A stretch of DNA of 38,831 nucleotides from DSWT01 sp035415725 (GTDB taxonomy: Bacteria > Chloroflexota > Anaerolineae > B4-G1 > SLSP01). Position 1 is the stretch's first letter; each line of letters begins with the position of its first letter. A model generated the notes under the pieces. The model made no database searches and was not told the origin of the DNA. It saw only the letters and a program-made list of their open reading frames with translations. The stretch is from assembly GCA_035415725.1 (NCBI GenBank), contig DAOOGN010000029.1, positions 1-38,831 on the forward strand, read 5' to 3'. The position numbers and the translations under genes were made by a program. Shown piece by piece: positions 7,820-16,272 of this stretch.

Positions 7820-8578
7820 TCAATCCGTCGACAGAACCGGCCGCAACAACACGATACGCCGCCTGCCGATTTGGAAGCGGTCTGCACGCCGGTAGGCGGC
7901 GTGTGCGGGCGTCTGTCCCTTATCGGAGGCGATGGCGACGACGGCGCCGGGCGCTAATACCGGGCGCAGCGCCTCCAGCATCTGCCCCAGTGGATCGAAC
8001 GCAGGCTCTCCCTGCCACGCCGAGAGGCGGTTGTACGGCACGTCCGTGAGGACGATGTCCACCGAACCCTCGTCCAACACGCCGGAGATGTCTGTCTCAT
8101 CCAGCGCATCGGCCTGAAAAAGGGTGACCGCGACACAATGGTGTTCAGTCAGCGCCACCAGTCGCTCGCGCAGGCGTCCGGCACTTGCCAGCGCCTCCGC
8201 GTGCGAGGTCTTGCCATAAGCGGTCCACAGCGCCTCGAGTCCGGCAATCCGCCGCTCCAGGCCGGGCAGTGTCAGCAGTTCAAGGTTACGCTGCGCCAGC
8301 GCCAGCGCGTCCGCGTCGATGTCCGAGGCCGCGATGGACGCGATGCGTTCACCGTGGAGATAGGCCAGCGTCGCCAGGTGATAGGCGCCGCCGCAACACG
8401 GATCGTAGAGCACGCAGGGAGCGGTCAGTCCCTCCGCCTCGCGCAGGGCCAGGCAACGTTGGAATATCTCACTCGCCAGGCGCACCGGGAATGCAGGATG
8501 GCCGGGCAGGCTATAAAACACCCGCCCGGCGGCATAATCGGCATCGCTATGACGGGCAGTGGCAAATAGATAGGGCAT
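7820..8578 (-). CDS. AviRa-like 23S rRNA methyltransferase
   Basis: 252-residue SAM-dependent methyltransferase. Evidence is the family-like N-terminus (FYSLPGHPAFPVRLASEIFQR, 21-41; cited here as positions plus key residues PGxPAFPVRLA), the SAM loop VLYDPCCGGAYHLATLAYL (56-74), the acidic residue after strand 2 (ASDIDADALALA), and motif IV LTDVPYNRL. This layout resembles AviRa, the enzyme that methylates a guanosine of 23S rRNA and gives avilamycin resistance in Streptomyces. Housekeeping RNA methylation is equally possible here. No clear ribosome binding site precedes ATG at 8578. It sits between the two isomerase genes (93 and 39 bases away), in the same direction, but has no evident metabolic link to them. 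Confidence 0.72.
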   Translation of the reverse strand: MPYLFATARHSDADYAAGRVFYSLPGHPAFPVRLASEIFQRCLALREAEGLTAPCVLYDPCCGGAYHLATLAYLHGERIASIAASDIDADALALAQRNLELLTLPGLERRIAGLEALWTAYGKTSHAEALASAGRLRERLVALTEHHCVAVTLFQADALDETDISGVLDEGSVDIVLTDVPYNRLSAWQGEPAFDPLGQMLEALRPVLAPGAVVAIASDKGQTPAHAAYRRADRFQIGRRRIVLLRPVLSTD

Positions 8579-8671
8579 CGATTTTTAGCATCGGCTCAGC
8601 GCGGCGGAAATCGCCACTATAAACGGACATTAGCGTAAGTTCTGAGAAAAAGAGCCGCCGCCCCCCCCGCT

Positions 8672-9508
8672 CTAGCGGAACGTCAGTCCAACCTCAGCCG
8701 CCACCGCGCGAAGGTACCCGGCGGACAGGCGATAATCCTCTTCAGCTTGCAGATGTTCGATCATCAGCGGCGTGTCCGGGTCGAGTTTGTTCAGCTCGCG
8801 CAGCAGCGTGCGATAGTCCAGGCATCCCAGGCCAGGACGGACTTCGTCGAGATGGGTAGTCAGCCGGGTGGAGAGGCGTGTGTCCTTCGCGTGGCAGCTT
8901 TTGATGAACGGGCCGAGTTTGGTAAACCACTCGTGGATGAGGGCGCCGTTATCGAAGTAACGCTGCGGGCTGTTGATGACGTTGACCATATCGATGTGAA
9001 CGCCAAAATGCAGATGGTCAATTGCCGCGATCAGACGCAGGTAGCTGTCGGCGCTGTCGGGATACATCCACGGCATCGGTTCAAGCACGTAAAACGTGCG
9101 GCGCGGCTTTACCGCGTCGAGAATTTCACGCACCCTATCCACGATCAAGTCGAAGGTCTCTGCGGTGAGATTGGCCGGATGCGGGCCATCCCACGGTTCA
9201 CCGCGCGATCCGGAGATGTTCACGCAGCAGCGCGCCCCGATTTCGTCGGCCAGCGCCAACTGCGTCTTGCAGTTCTCCAACGCCGCCGCGCGGGTAGCTT
9301 CGTCCGCGCTCAACGGATTGCTCCACGCTCCCACCTCGGCGATGACAATGTCCGCTTTCTCCGCCGCCTTGACGTAGGCGCGGATCGTCGCCGCGTCCGC
9401 ATCCGCCGCAACGGGGGCATACGCCGCGCCGTAATGCTCATCCTTCAACGCCGCGATCCAATGATCGGGCGTCATGTCAGCGACAAAAACAGGTGCACCC
9501 AGTCGCAT
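8672..9508 (-). CDS. Sugar phosphate isomerase/epimerase (TIM barrel)
   Basis: 278 residues, xylose-isomerase-like TIM barrel. The predicted metal ligands are E143 (YVLEPMPW), D173 (GVHIDMVNV), H206 (SCHAKD) and E251 (LMIEHL), with GLGCLDYRTLLREL (226-239) as the usual late helix. AGGAGG lies six bases before ATG at 9506-9508, in the context GACTATCAGGAGG that is shared with other genes here. It lies 68 bases downstream of the aminotransferase, which suggests a common pathway. Substrate unknown; cytoplasmic. The stop codon opens into a weak stem with a run of eight G, followed by T5 (8665-8646), a marginal terminator at best. Confidence 0.87.
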   Translation of the reverse strand: MRLGAPVFVADMTPDHWIAALKDEHYGAAYAPVAADADAATIRAYVKAAEKADIVIAEVGAWSNPLSADEATRAAALENCKTQLALADEIGARCCVNISGSRGEPWDGPHPANLTAETFDLIVDRVREILDAVKPRRTFYVLEPMPWMYPDSADSYLRLIAAIDHLHFGVHIDMVNVINSPQRYFDNGALIHEWFTKLGPFIKSCHAKDTRLSTRLTTHLDEVRPGLGCLDYRTLLRELNKLDPDTPLMIEHLQAEEDYRLSAGYLRAVAAEVGLTFR

Positions 9509-9576
9509 GACGACCTCCTGATAGTCATCAGTTCAATCGAGTTCGAGCCAATAGGGTCCGACGACCCGTCAAATGG

Positions 9577-10971
9577 CTACAAAACCTGCCGCCAATGCCG
9601 GGCGACGTTGTGGCAGGCCGCTTCAAGGAAAGCCAGGTCCGCTTCCGTATGGGCGGTGGAGGCTACGCCGTGTCCGTGCATCGTATAGACGTCCTCCAAC
9701 AGCAGCGCCAGGGGCAACACCTCCCCGCTCAATACCACGTCACATACCGCCGGATCGAAAACATCATCCGGCGCGTCGAGAGGATGTTCCTCTTGATAGG
9801 GGAAGTTCACCATGAAGATCGAACTGCCGGGCAGGGCGTCGTTCCCCCACCCCGTACAGCGCGTGTAGAATCCCTCCTGCATGAACGCCTCTTCGAGGAT
9901 ATGCCGGATCCGGTTCCCCAACACCGCCAGGCGCGGGTAGACCTCCGCTTCGTGTTCCACCAGATAGTGCAGCATTGTCTTGGCGGCCAGCATCGACGCC
10001 GGATGGGCGGAGTAGGTGCCGCCGGAGAACTTCACCCGACTGCCGCCGGCCCGCCCCGCCAGATTCATGATGTCGGCGCGCCCTGTGACCGCCGCCACCG
10101 GCATCCCCCCGCCGATGATCTTGCCGAAGGTCGCCAGATCGGGTTGGATGCCGTAGAGCGCACCGGTGTCACCGGCGCGGAAGCGGAAACCGGCGATCAC
10201 CTCGTCGAAGATCAACACTGCACCATAGCGCGCGGTCAGTTCGCGGGCCGTGTGCAGGTATTCGCGCGTCGCCGGCATGTAGCCGCCCGACCCCATGAAC
10301 GGCTCGACGATGAAACAGGCCAGACGGTCGCCAGATTGGCGGAAATAATTGCTCAACATCTCCGGATCGTTGAAGCGCGTCACGGCTACCTCTTCGCCCA
10401 TGGCAGACGACAATCCCAGCGTCTCGACGTGCTGGAAGCCTTGTTCATGATGAAAGTTGACGCCTTTGAGCGCCCAGGGCTGCCCGCCATGCCAGCCGCC
10501 GCCCACTTTCAACACCCCGTCGCGTCCGGTGAAAGCGCGCGCCAGGAGGATGGCGTACATCGTCGCCAGGGTGCCACTCGTGGTGAAGCGCACCCGTTCC
10601 GCCCCGGTGCGCTCGCAGAGGATTTCGGCGGTCTCCACTTGAAGCCGGTCGGTGAAGCCGGTTTGCAATCCCAGGTCGGTAGCAAAAGTCGACGCTAACA
10701 CCGAGGTGATGACCGTGGGGTTGTGGCCGAGGATGTTAGCCAGGTGTCCCTGCCAGAAATCCAGGATGGCGTGACCGTCCTCGTCGGTCAGCCATGCGCC
10801 GTGGGCGGCGGTGATGCGTGGGGGAAAAGGTTGGAGCAAACGCAAGGCATGACTGCCGCCGTCGACCATCACATCCAGCGCCCGTGCATTCAGCGCGGCC
10901 GATTGAGGGGCGCGTGCGGTGTAAGCCGTTTTCAGTTGGCCCAGAAGTGACGTGTAATCGCGCGTTTTCAT
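9577..10971 (-). CDS. Class III PLP aminotransferase (glutamate-1-semialdehyde aminomutase-like)
   Basis: 464 residues. Fold-type I, class III aminotransferase of the GSA-aminomutase-like group. The PLP lysine is K284 in ATFGKIIGGGMPVAA, the ring-nitrogen aspartate is D256 in LIFDEVIAGFR, and the phosphate/anchor region TTSGTLATMYAILLAR (130-145) is present. An N-terminal leader of about 45 residues precedes the domain. ATG at 10971 overlaps the fucosidase stop codon (ATGA), so the two are probably translationally coupled. A true hemL would normally be near tetrapyrrole genes; here the neighbours are sugar enzymes. Amination of a sugar or a carbohydrate-derived semialdehyde is therefore a reasonable inference, not shown. 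Confidence 0.88.
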   Translation of the reverse strand: MKTRDYTSLLGQLKTAYTARAPQSAALNARALDVMVDGGSHALRLLQPFPPRITAAHGAWLTDEDGHAILDFWQGHLANILGHNPTVITSVLASTFATDLGLQTGFTDRLQVETAEILCERTGAERVRFTTSGTLATMYAILLARAFTGRDGVLKVGGGWHGGQPWALKGVNFHHEQGFQHVETLGLSSAMGEEVAVTRFNDPEMLSNYFRQSGDRLACFIVEPFMGSGGYMPATREYLHTARELTARYGAVLIFDEVIAGFRFRAGDTGALYGIQPDLATFGKIIGGGMPVAAVTGRADIMNLAGRAGGSRVKFSGGTYSAHPASMLAAKTMLHYLVEHEAEVYPRLAVLGNRIRHILEEAFMQEGFYTRCTGWGNDALPGSSIFMVNFPYQEEHPLDAPDDVFDPAVCDVVLSGEVLPLALLLEDVYTMHGHGVASTAHTEADLAFLEAACHNVARHWRQVL

Positions 10972-12245
10972 AGCAGGGTCAACTCGATCACCGGCACGAC
11001 TGCATCCGGCTGCTTAACAGGGAGTTCCAGCATGAGAACGTCATTGCCCATCTGCAACTGGCTCGCCGACCACTCGGTGGGCTTCAAGGCGACTTCACTG
11101 CCATCGTGAAGGAAGCGGGCATAGCTCACCTTACCCGCCAGGCCGGGGACGGCCAGGTGTTTGAACGGCCAGACGTAGACGTGGATGTAGAGCTTGTTGC
11201 CGTTCTGCGTCAGACGGCAATCCTGGGGCGCGGTATATTCGCTCTGCGTGCAGCCGTAGATCGCCTCACTGTGCGACGCCATCCAATCGCGGTAGACCGC
11301 CAGCGCCTTCAAAGCGCGCGGGTCGAACGTCCCCAGCGAGGTCGGCCCGACATTCATCAGTAGATTGCCGCCGCAGGCGACGGTGTTGATCAGCAGACGA
11401 ATCAGTTGCCCTTCATCCTTCCAGCTCAGTTCGTCCCGGTGATACCCCCAGCTCCCGCTGAAGGTGTGACAAGCCTCCCACACCACCGGTTCACCGTCCA
11501 CCTTGACCCATTCCAGCGGCTGTACCTGCTCCGGCGTGTAGATGTCCGCCGCCACGGGCAAATCCATGCGGTTGTTGAGGATGATGGTAGGCTTCAGTTC
11601 GCGGATCAGCGTGTAGAGCTTCTCGCTCTCCCAATCGTCGCGCCCCTTGCCCGGCAGACCGTGGTAGTCACTCTGCGGATAGGAGAAGTCGCACCACAGG
11701 ATGTCGGGATCGAACTGCGTGATCAACTCGCGCACTTGATGACGCATATACTCGGCGTAGCGCTTCATGTCACGTCCTTCGTTCAACTGAGCGACATCGG
11801 GATGGTTGCGCAGGGGATGGAAAATGTCGATCAGAAAATCCGGGTGATGCCAGTCGAGGAGCGAGTAGTAGAAGCCCACGCGCAGTCCCTCGGCGCGGAA
11901 CGCCTCCACGAACGGCTTGATCAGGTCTTTGCCATAAGGGGTGTTGGTGACTTTGTAATCGGTGTAGGCCGAGTCCCACAGGCAGAAGCCCTCGTGGTGC
12001 TTGGCGGTGAGGACGACGTACTTCATCCCCGCCTCGCGGGCGGCTCGTGCCCACGCACGAGGATCGTACTGCGTCGGGTTAAAGCGCTCGAAGTAGCGGC
12101 GGTAGTCCTCTGGAGCGATCTGCTCCTGGGACTGCACCCACTCGTGGCGCGAGGGGAGCGCGTACAGCCCCCAGTGGATGAACATTCCGAAACGGTCGTG
12201 GACGAACCACGTGGTATCGCCTTGGGTCGGTTTGGGCTTCAGCAT
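10968..12245 (-). CDS. Alpha-L-fucosidase, GH29 family
   Basis: 425 residues. GH29 enzymes release terminal L-fucose with retention. The signature blocks are FGMFIHWGLYALPSRHEW (19-36), LTAKHHEGFCLWDSAYTDY (79-97), the nucleophile region DILWCDFSYP (nucleophile D186), and WEACHTFSGSWGYH. The catalytic module is complete (to about residue 350). It is followed by a short beta-sandwich tail (355-425) rather than the large C-terminal domain of some members. No signal peptide is visible, so it should be cytoplasmic, acting on imported oligosaccharides, though no transporter is in the window. ATG at 12245 has AAGGAG eleven bases upstream. Confidence 0.92.
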   Translation of the reverse strand: MLKPKPTQGDTTWFVHDRFGMFIHWGLYALPSRHEWVQSQEQIAPEDYRRYFERFNPTQYDPRAWARAAREAGMKYVVLTAKHHEGFCLWDSAYTDYKVTNTPYGKDLIKPFVEAFRAEGLRVGFYYSLLDWHHPDFLIDIFHPLRNHPDVAQLNEGRDMKRYAEYMRHQVRELITQFDPDILWCDFSYPQSDYHGLPGKGRDDWESEKLYTLIRELKPTIILNNRMDLPVAADIYTPEQVQPLEWVKVDGEPVVWEACHTFSGSWGYHRDELSWKDEGQLIRLLINTVACGGNLLMNVGPTSLGTFDPRALKALAVYRDWMASHSEAIYGCTQSEYTAPQDCRLTQNGNKLYIHVYVWPFKHLAVPGLAGKVSYARFLHDGSEVALKPTEWSASQLQMGNDVLMLELPVKQPDAVVPVIELTLL

Positions 12246-12297
12246 GGATATCTCATCTCCTTAATTTTGTAGTGAAGTGCAGTTTTCCCGCTTCCAT

Positions 12298-12321
12298 GGG
12301 CGAATTGGCAATTCACCCTAC
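12298..12321. repeat. Palindromic 24-bp intergenic element, copy 1
   Basis: The element starting GGGCGAATTGGC is almost self-complementary. Its reverse complement matches 28188-28211 at 21 of 24 positions. It lies between the fucosidase start and the end of the aldo/keto reductase gene. A half copy (GGCGAATTGGC) borders the tandem array at 13351. Confidence 0.5.
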
Positions 12322-12349
12322 GGTTTCTCCGGCATGAGAAAAGGGTCAC

Positions 12350-13207
12350 TCACACAAACAGCGGCGTCATCTCCTGCGCGACGACCAGTGCCGCCATCGC
12401 GGCGTCGGTGGGACGTTGGGTGAAGCGAGCGGCAGCATCCAGTAGTTTCGGGAGTACGTGGATGTCGCCCGTGGTGTTCAGGAAGACTTCAGGACGGCCG
12501 AGTACCCAGTGCACGGCCTTGTCGATGGCCTCCTGATCTTCCAGCGGCTCATACCAGGTCGCCCGCGTGTGCGGACGGTCCCCCCAGGGGCGTCGGCACA
12601 ACGATTTGATGGTCTGCACGGCCACGTTGCGTTCGCGGCACACGGCCGTCAACGCTTCGAAGTCCGCCGCGTATTGAGGGTTCTGGATCAACGGGTAGTT
12701 GTAGGGCAGCAGAACTGTGTCAAAGTCAAAGCGTTCCAGGCTGCGCCGATGCATGGCAGGAGCGGTGAGACCATGGCCGGTCACGCCAATGAAGCGCACC
12801 AGCCCCTGAGCGCGCGCCTCGATGCAGGCTTCCAGAGCGCCGCCCGGCCCCATCGCTACTTCCCACTCCGCCGGGTCCACCAGCGCGTGAAGCTGCAAGA
12901 GATCGACCGAAGCGACACGTAGCCGGTCCAACGAGCGCCGCAGTTCGTCCCACGCCCCCTGGTAGGTACGTTGGCCGGTTTTCGTCGCCAGGAAGAAGTC
13001 CTGGCGATGGGCCGCCATCCAGGGGCCGATGCGCAGTTCCGCGTCGCCATAGGACGCCGCCGTGTCAATGTGATTGACGCCATATTCCAACAAGATATCC
13101 AGGGTCCAATCTGCCTCCGCCTGGGTAACATCGCCCAACGCGGCTGCCCCGAACAAGGTGCGGGTGCTTTCATGTCCGGTCCGACCAAAAGTTGCTTTTG
13201 GGATCAT
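12350..13207 (-). CDS. Aldo/keto reductase
   Basis: 285-residue NAD(P)H-dependent aldo/keto reductase. The catalytic tetrad is recognisable (numbering from the ATG one codon upstream): D49 and Y54 in HIDTAASYGDAE, K77 in LATKTG, and H108 in LLQLHAL. The start GRTGHESTRTLFGAAALG is typical. Two adjacent ATG codons exist; the second (13207) is preferred because AGGAGG lies six bases upstream, against three for the first. The leader carries GACTATTTTCAGGAGG, a motif repeated at other genes. It is the first gene of the carbohydrate cluster. The substrate is unknown, with a sugar aldehyde or lactone-forming oxidation likely from context. Confidence 0.9.
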   Translation of the reverse strand: MIPKATFGRTGHESTRTLFGAAALGDVTQAEADWTLDILLEYGVNHIDTAASYGDAELRIGPWMAAHRQDFFLATKTGQRTYQGAWDELRRSLDRLRVASVDLLQLHALVDPAEWEVAMGPGGALEACIEARAQGLVRFIGVTGHGLTAPAMHRRSLERFDFDTVLLPYNYPLIQNPQYAADFEALTAVCRERNVAVQTIKSLCRRPWGDRPHTRATWYEPLEDQEAIDKAVHWVLGRPEVFLNTTGDIHVLPKLLDAAARFTQRPTDAAMAALVVAQEMTPLFV

Positions 13208-13276
13208 CATTCACCTCCTGAAAATAGTCTCAGTAGATCACAAATGGCCTCGCGGGGATCGGCCTATCCCCGTTCC

Positions 13277-13300
13277 GGTCTGGATCTGACGATCCAGACC
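13277..13300. promoter_or_regulatory. Perfect 10-bp palindrome upstream of the aldo/keto reductase
   Basis: GGTCTGGATC (13277-13286) and GATCCAGACC (13291-13300) pair perfectly around TGAC. No T-tract follows on either strand, so a terminator is unlikely. The site lies 70-93 bases upstream of the start codon, where an operator or RNA leader could be. Function not shown. Confidence 0.4.
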
Positions 13301-13354
13301 AAGTAAAATGAGATCTGCTGAATCTGGTAGTCATGAGTCCAATAGTCCTGGCGA

Positions 13355-13731
13355 ATTGGCCCTATAGCTAAGAGCGGCTGAAGCCGCTACATTGGCCCTA
13401 TAGCTAAGAGCGGCTGAAGCCGCTACTACGAGCCGCTACTACGAGCCGCCACTACGAGCCACCACTACGAGCCGCTACATTGGCCCTATAGCTAAGAGCG
13501 GCTGAAGCCGCTACTACGAGCCGCTACTACGAGCCGCCACTACGAGCCACCACTACGAGCCGCTACATTGGCCCTATAGCTAAGAGCGGCTGAAGCCGCT
13601 ACTACGAGCCGCTACTACGAGCCGCCACTACGAGCCACCACTACGAGCCGCTACATTGGCCCTATAGCTAAGAGCGGCTGAAGCCGCTACTACGAGCCGC
13701 TATTACGAGCCACCGCTACTACAAGCCGCTA
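13355..13731. repeat. 88-bp tandem repeat array with nested 13-bp units
   Basis: A 36-base partial copy (13355-13390) is followed by three identical 88-base units (13391-13478, 13479-13566, 13567-13654) and a diverged final copy (13655 to about 13731). Each unit starts ATTGGCCCTATAGCTAAG and holds the palindrome AGCGGCTGAAGCCGCT. After it come degenerate 13-base units of the type AGCCGCTACTACG. No spacers are present and no reading frame of note crosses it. The rest of 13208-13744, apart from the palindrome at 13277, shows nothing recognisable. A diverged inverted copy of the core is at 35046-35072. Confidence 0.9.
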
Positions 13732-13744
13732 CGACGTCATTCTG

Positions 13745-14836
13745 CTATCCCTGACATTCGGCCAGCACCTCGCGGAGGGCCGCCCTTGCCAGGATGGACG
13801 GTCCGGGTTGGTGCGTCTCATCGGGCCAACGGACGAGGCGAATTTGGCCCTGGGCGATCTCGATGCCCGTGATGTCGCCGGTGGAAAAACAGCAACAGCC
13901 AGTGTTGAAGTAGCACGGCTTCGTCAGAGGAGGCGTGGATTCCAGTCGAGGAAGCGGTTGGTCTGGCGCAGCGGCCCATTCGCGCTGCGCGCGCCACAGG
14001 CTTACGGCTTCCAGGGCCGCATCACTCTGAGGGACGGCGCTTTCCAGGCGCTCGATGGCGGCGGTGAGGCAAGCCTCCTGGGTTTGGAACTTGAACACAG
14101 GAGCATGGGTGTGCCCGGCAATCAAGACGAGTCTGGACTGTTGCACGGCCCAGGCATCCATGGCCTGATTGTACTTGTGGCGCAAATCCCCACTCGTCGC
14201 CGGGGTGTTCAAGGAGATGCCGGTGAGGCGTTGAAACGTCCGCCAGAAATAGCGGACAAAGAAGCGTGCGCCCCCGGACCAGCGGCCGCTCACGGCGTCT
14301 CCTTGATGGCCGTGGAGCAAAAACAGGGTCCCCAGTTCTGCTGTTCCCTCCGTTACGATGAGGCGCAGGCTCTCGTCGATGCACAACGGCGGATCGCCAT
14401 ACACGGGCTGCAGATGGCGGCGCACGCTATCCGCATACTGCCATTCATCGTCGTGGTTGCCCCAGAGGCGCACATAACGTCCGCCACGATGGAACTGTGC
14501 TTCCAGGTCCAGGGTGCGCGGATAGGCTCGCAGGACGGCGGCGGGCCGTTCTTCCCACAACTCCTCCACATCACCGAGAACGACGAGGGTATATCCCCGG
14601 TGAAAATAGTACGCCAGCGCAGCATTGTAGACGCGCTCGCAGCGTTGAAAATCATCCGCGCCGTTGCGTATGCCGCGGTGTTGATCGGAAAAGATGATGT
14701 AGCGGTCGGCGGCGAGATCCAGTACACGCGCCTCGCCGGACGCTGTGGCGCGGGCCCAGGCGGCATCCAGCGCCGCACCGACCTGGGTGATGTGGCTCTG
14801 CGCGGAGGCGGTGAGATTATCGCCTTGTGCTGTCAT
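13745..14836 (-). CDS. Calcineurin-like metallophosphoesterase
   Basis: 363 residues. All five motifs of the two-metal phosphoesterase fold are present: SDQHRG (D51, H53), GDVEE (D89), GNHDD (N127, H128), HGHQGD (H175/H177) and GHTHAP (241-246). The arrangement resembles LpxH-like (UDP-2,3-diacylglucosamine hydrolase type) phosphatases, but this organism shows no lipid A genes here, so the substrate is open. A helical insertion (190-235) and a Cys-rich patch (YFNTGCCCFSTGD) near the C-terminus are noteworthy. There is no clear ribosome binding site before ATG at 14836. The gene starts 15 bases after the deacetylase-like gene, suggesting one operon. Confidence 0.88.
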   Translation of the reverse strand: MTAQGDNLTASAQSHITQVGAALDAAWARATASGEARVLDLAADRYIIFSDQHRGIRNGADDFQRCERVYNAALAYYFHRGYTLVVLGDVEELWEERPAAVLRAYPRTLDLEAQFHRGGRYVRLWGNHDDEWQYADSVRRHLQPVYGDPPLCIDESLRLIVTEGTAELGTLFLLHGHQGDAVSGRWSGGARFFVRYFWRTFQRLTGISLNTPATSGDLRHKYNQAMDAWAVQQSRLVLIAGHTHAPVFKFQTQEACLTAAIERLESAVPQSDAALEAVSLWRAQREWAAAPDQPLPRLESTPPLTKPCYFNTGCCCFSTGDITGIEIAQGQIRLVRWPDETHQPGPSILARAALREVLAECQG

Positions 14837-14851
14837 CAGAGCTCGTTTCTT

Positions 14852-16003
14852 TCAGTCGAGGTGATGAACCCGCCTGACCTCGGCGACGACGTCTTCTACC
14901 TGGCGTCGTACCCGCTGTCGGGTGAGGTCGTCCAGTTCAGGCCCGGCGTGATCCCGTAGCCATTGCCCCCCGTAGCGGGCGCGATAATGCGGCGGCAGTT
15001 CGTCGGGGAACGTCTGCCCCGCCATCACGCCGAACGCCAGTGTCCACGAACGCGGCACGACATCGATGTTGTAGCCGCCGCCGCCCAGGGCCAGCCAGCG
15101 CGGGGCAAGAGCAGCGAAGGCTTCAAAGAGCGCCGTATGGCCGGCCGTCGTGAGGGCCAAATGCGCCAGGGGATCCTGGTAATGCGTGTCCACGCCGAAT
15201 TGGGATACCACCACGTCCGCCCCAAAACGTTCCAGCAGCGGCGGCACAACTTCGTGAAATGCCCACAGATAAGCCGTGTCATCCGTATAAGGCGGCAGTG
15301 GCACGTTGACGGCGTATCCTTCACCATCGCCGGTGCCGATATCATGGACAAACCCGGTGCCCGGGAACAGCGTCCGCCCGTCCTGGTGCAGTGAAATCGT
15401 CAACACGCGGTCGGTATGGTAGAACGCCGCCTCCACCCCATCGCCGTGATGTACATCCACGTCCACGTAAGCGACGCGCAACCCCTGATCCACCATCCAC
15501 TGGATGGCAACCGCGGGATCGTTGAACACGCAGAAGCCGGAGGCCATAGACGCCATGGCGTGGTGCAAGCCGCCGCCGTAGCTGAAGGCCACATCACATT
15601 TCCCCTCGATCAAAAGCCTCGCCCCGGTGAGGGAACTGCCGGCCTTCAAGCTCTCTGTCTCGTACATGGCGTCGAAGATGGGATTGTCGCCGGAGCCGAA
15701 GCCGTAGCGCTGCGCAGAGATGTACTCGCGGGTGTCCGTCCACGTCCCGCCGCCACTCAACACGCGCACAGCCTCGATATAGTCAGGGGTATGCACCAGA
15801 GCCAGTTCCTCAGCAGTCGCCGGCGGCGGTGCGATCACCTGTACGTTGGGCGCGTCGAAGGCGCCGTACTCTTGCAGTAGCTCGAAAGTGCGCTGGAGTC
15901 GCTCCGGCTTAAGGGGATGCTGCACGCCGTGTCCATGGGCCCACAGGGCAGGAGTGGAAAGGAAAACGGCTCGTCGCGGTGTTTTTTGTGCTCCAGAACT
16001 CAA
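14852..16003 (-). CDS. Histone deacetylase family protein (AcuC-like)
   Basis: 383 residues, the usual length for bacterial class I/AcuC-type zinc amidohydrolases, which remove acetyl groups from lysine or polyamines. The catalytic His pair is in GGLHHAM (H147, H148). Zinc ligands are D183 and H185 in DVDVHHGDG and D272 in FGVDTH. The catalytic Tyr is Y311 in LGGGGYN. The frame stays open upstream through tRNA-Arg, so a longer protein is an artefact. TTG at 16001-16003 is chosen because AGGAG lies seven bases upstream and the protein then begins just before strand 1 (RRAVFLSTPAL). It is probably co-transcribed with the metallophosphatase. Whether it acts on proteins (as AcuC does on acetyl-CoA synthetase) or on small molecules is unknown. 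Confidence 0.9.
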   Translation of the reverse strand: MSSGAQKTPRRAVFLSTPALWAHGHGVQHPLKPERLQRTFELLQEYGAFDAPNVQVIAPPPATAEELALVHTPDYIEAVRVLSGGGTWTDTREYISAQRYGFGSGDNPIFDAMYETESLKAGSSLTGARLLIEGKCDVAFSYGGGLHHAMASMASGFCVFNDPAVAIQWMVDQGLRVAYVDVDVHHGDGVEAAFYHTDRVLTISLHQDGRTLFPGTGFVHDIGTGDGEGYAVNVPLPPYTDDTAYLWAFHEVVPPLLERFGADVVVSQFGVDTHYQDPLAHLALTTAGHTALFEAFAALAPRWLALGGGGYNIDVVPRSWTLAFGVMAGQTFPDELPPHYRARYGGQWLRDHAGPELDDLTRQRVRRQVEDVVAEVRRVHHLD

Positions 16004-16060
16004 GGCGCTTCTCCTGTATCCATAAGCTCGTTTTGTAGGGCGAAGACTGAGGGACTCAGG

Positions 16061-16134
16061 TACCCCGGAGAGGACTTGAACCTCTAACCTTGTGCTTAGA
16101 AGGCACTTGCTCTGTCCACTTGAGCTACCGGGGC
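16061..16134 (-). tRNA. tRNA-Arg (anticodon TCT)
   Basis: 74 bases. The acceptor GCCCCGG/CCGGGGT has a terminal G-U pair. The D stem is GCTC/GAGC. The anticodon stem AGTGC/GCACA has one A-A mismatch at its outer end, with loop CTTCTAA (anticodon TCT). The T stem AGAGG/CCTCT has loop TTCAAGT. The discriminator is A and CCA is not encoded. It lies 57 bases upstream of the deacetylase-like start codon. Confidence 0.94.
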
Positions 16135-16272
16135 CAATAGCATGACCATCAGTACCCCTCACGCGCTGCGCCAGACAGGAGCAACGCCCTTACCAGCGCG
16201 CTCAAAATCCTGGGGGGTCTCGACCCACCGAACAAAGGCGCTACATTTTTGCCGTCGTTGGCGCAAGCCCGG

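Noticed and set aside
8646..8672. Terminator after the isomerase at 8672
   Set aside because: The stem has only about five base pairs around a G8 run, though T5 follows. Too weak to list as a terminator.
9577..10971. Aminotransferase as true hemL of haem synthesis
   Set aside because: It is only GSAM-like. The neighbours are sugar enzymes and no other tetrapyrrole gene is present, so the symbol was not assigned.
13355..13731. Possible CRISPR array
   Set aside because: The units are contiguous 88-bp tandem copies without unique spacers, and no cas gene is near.
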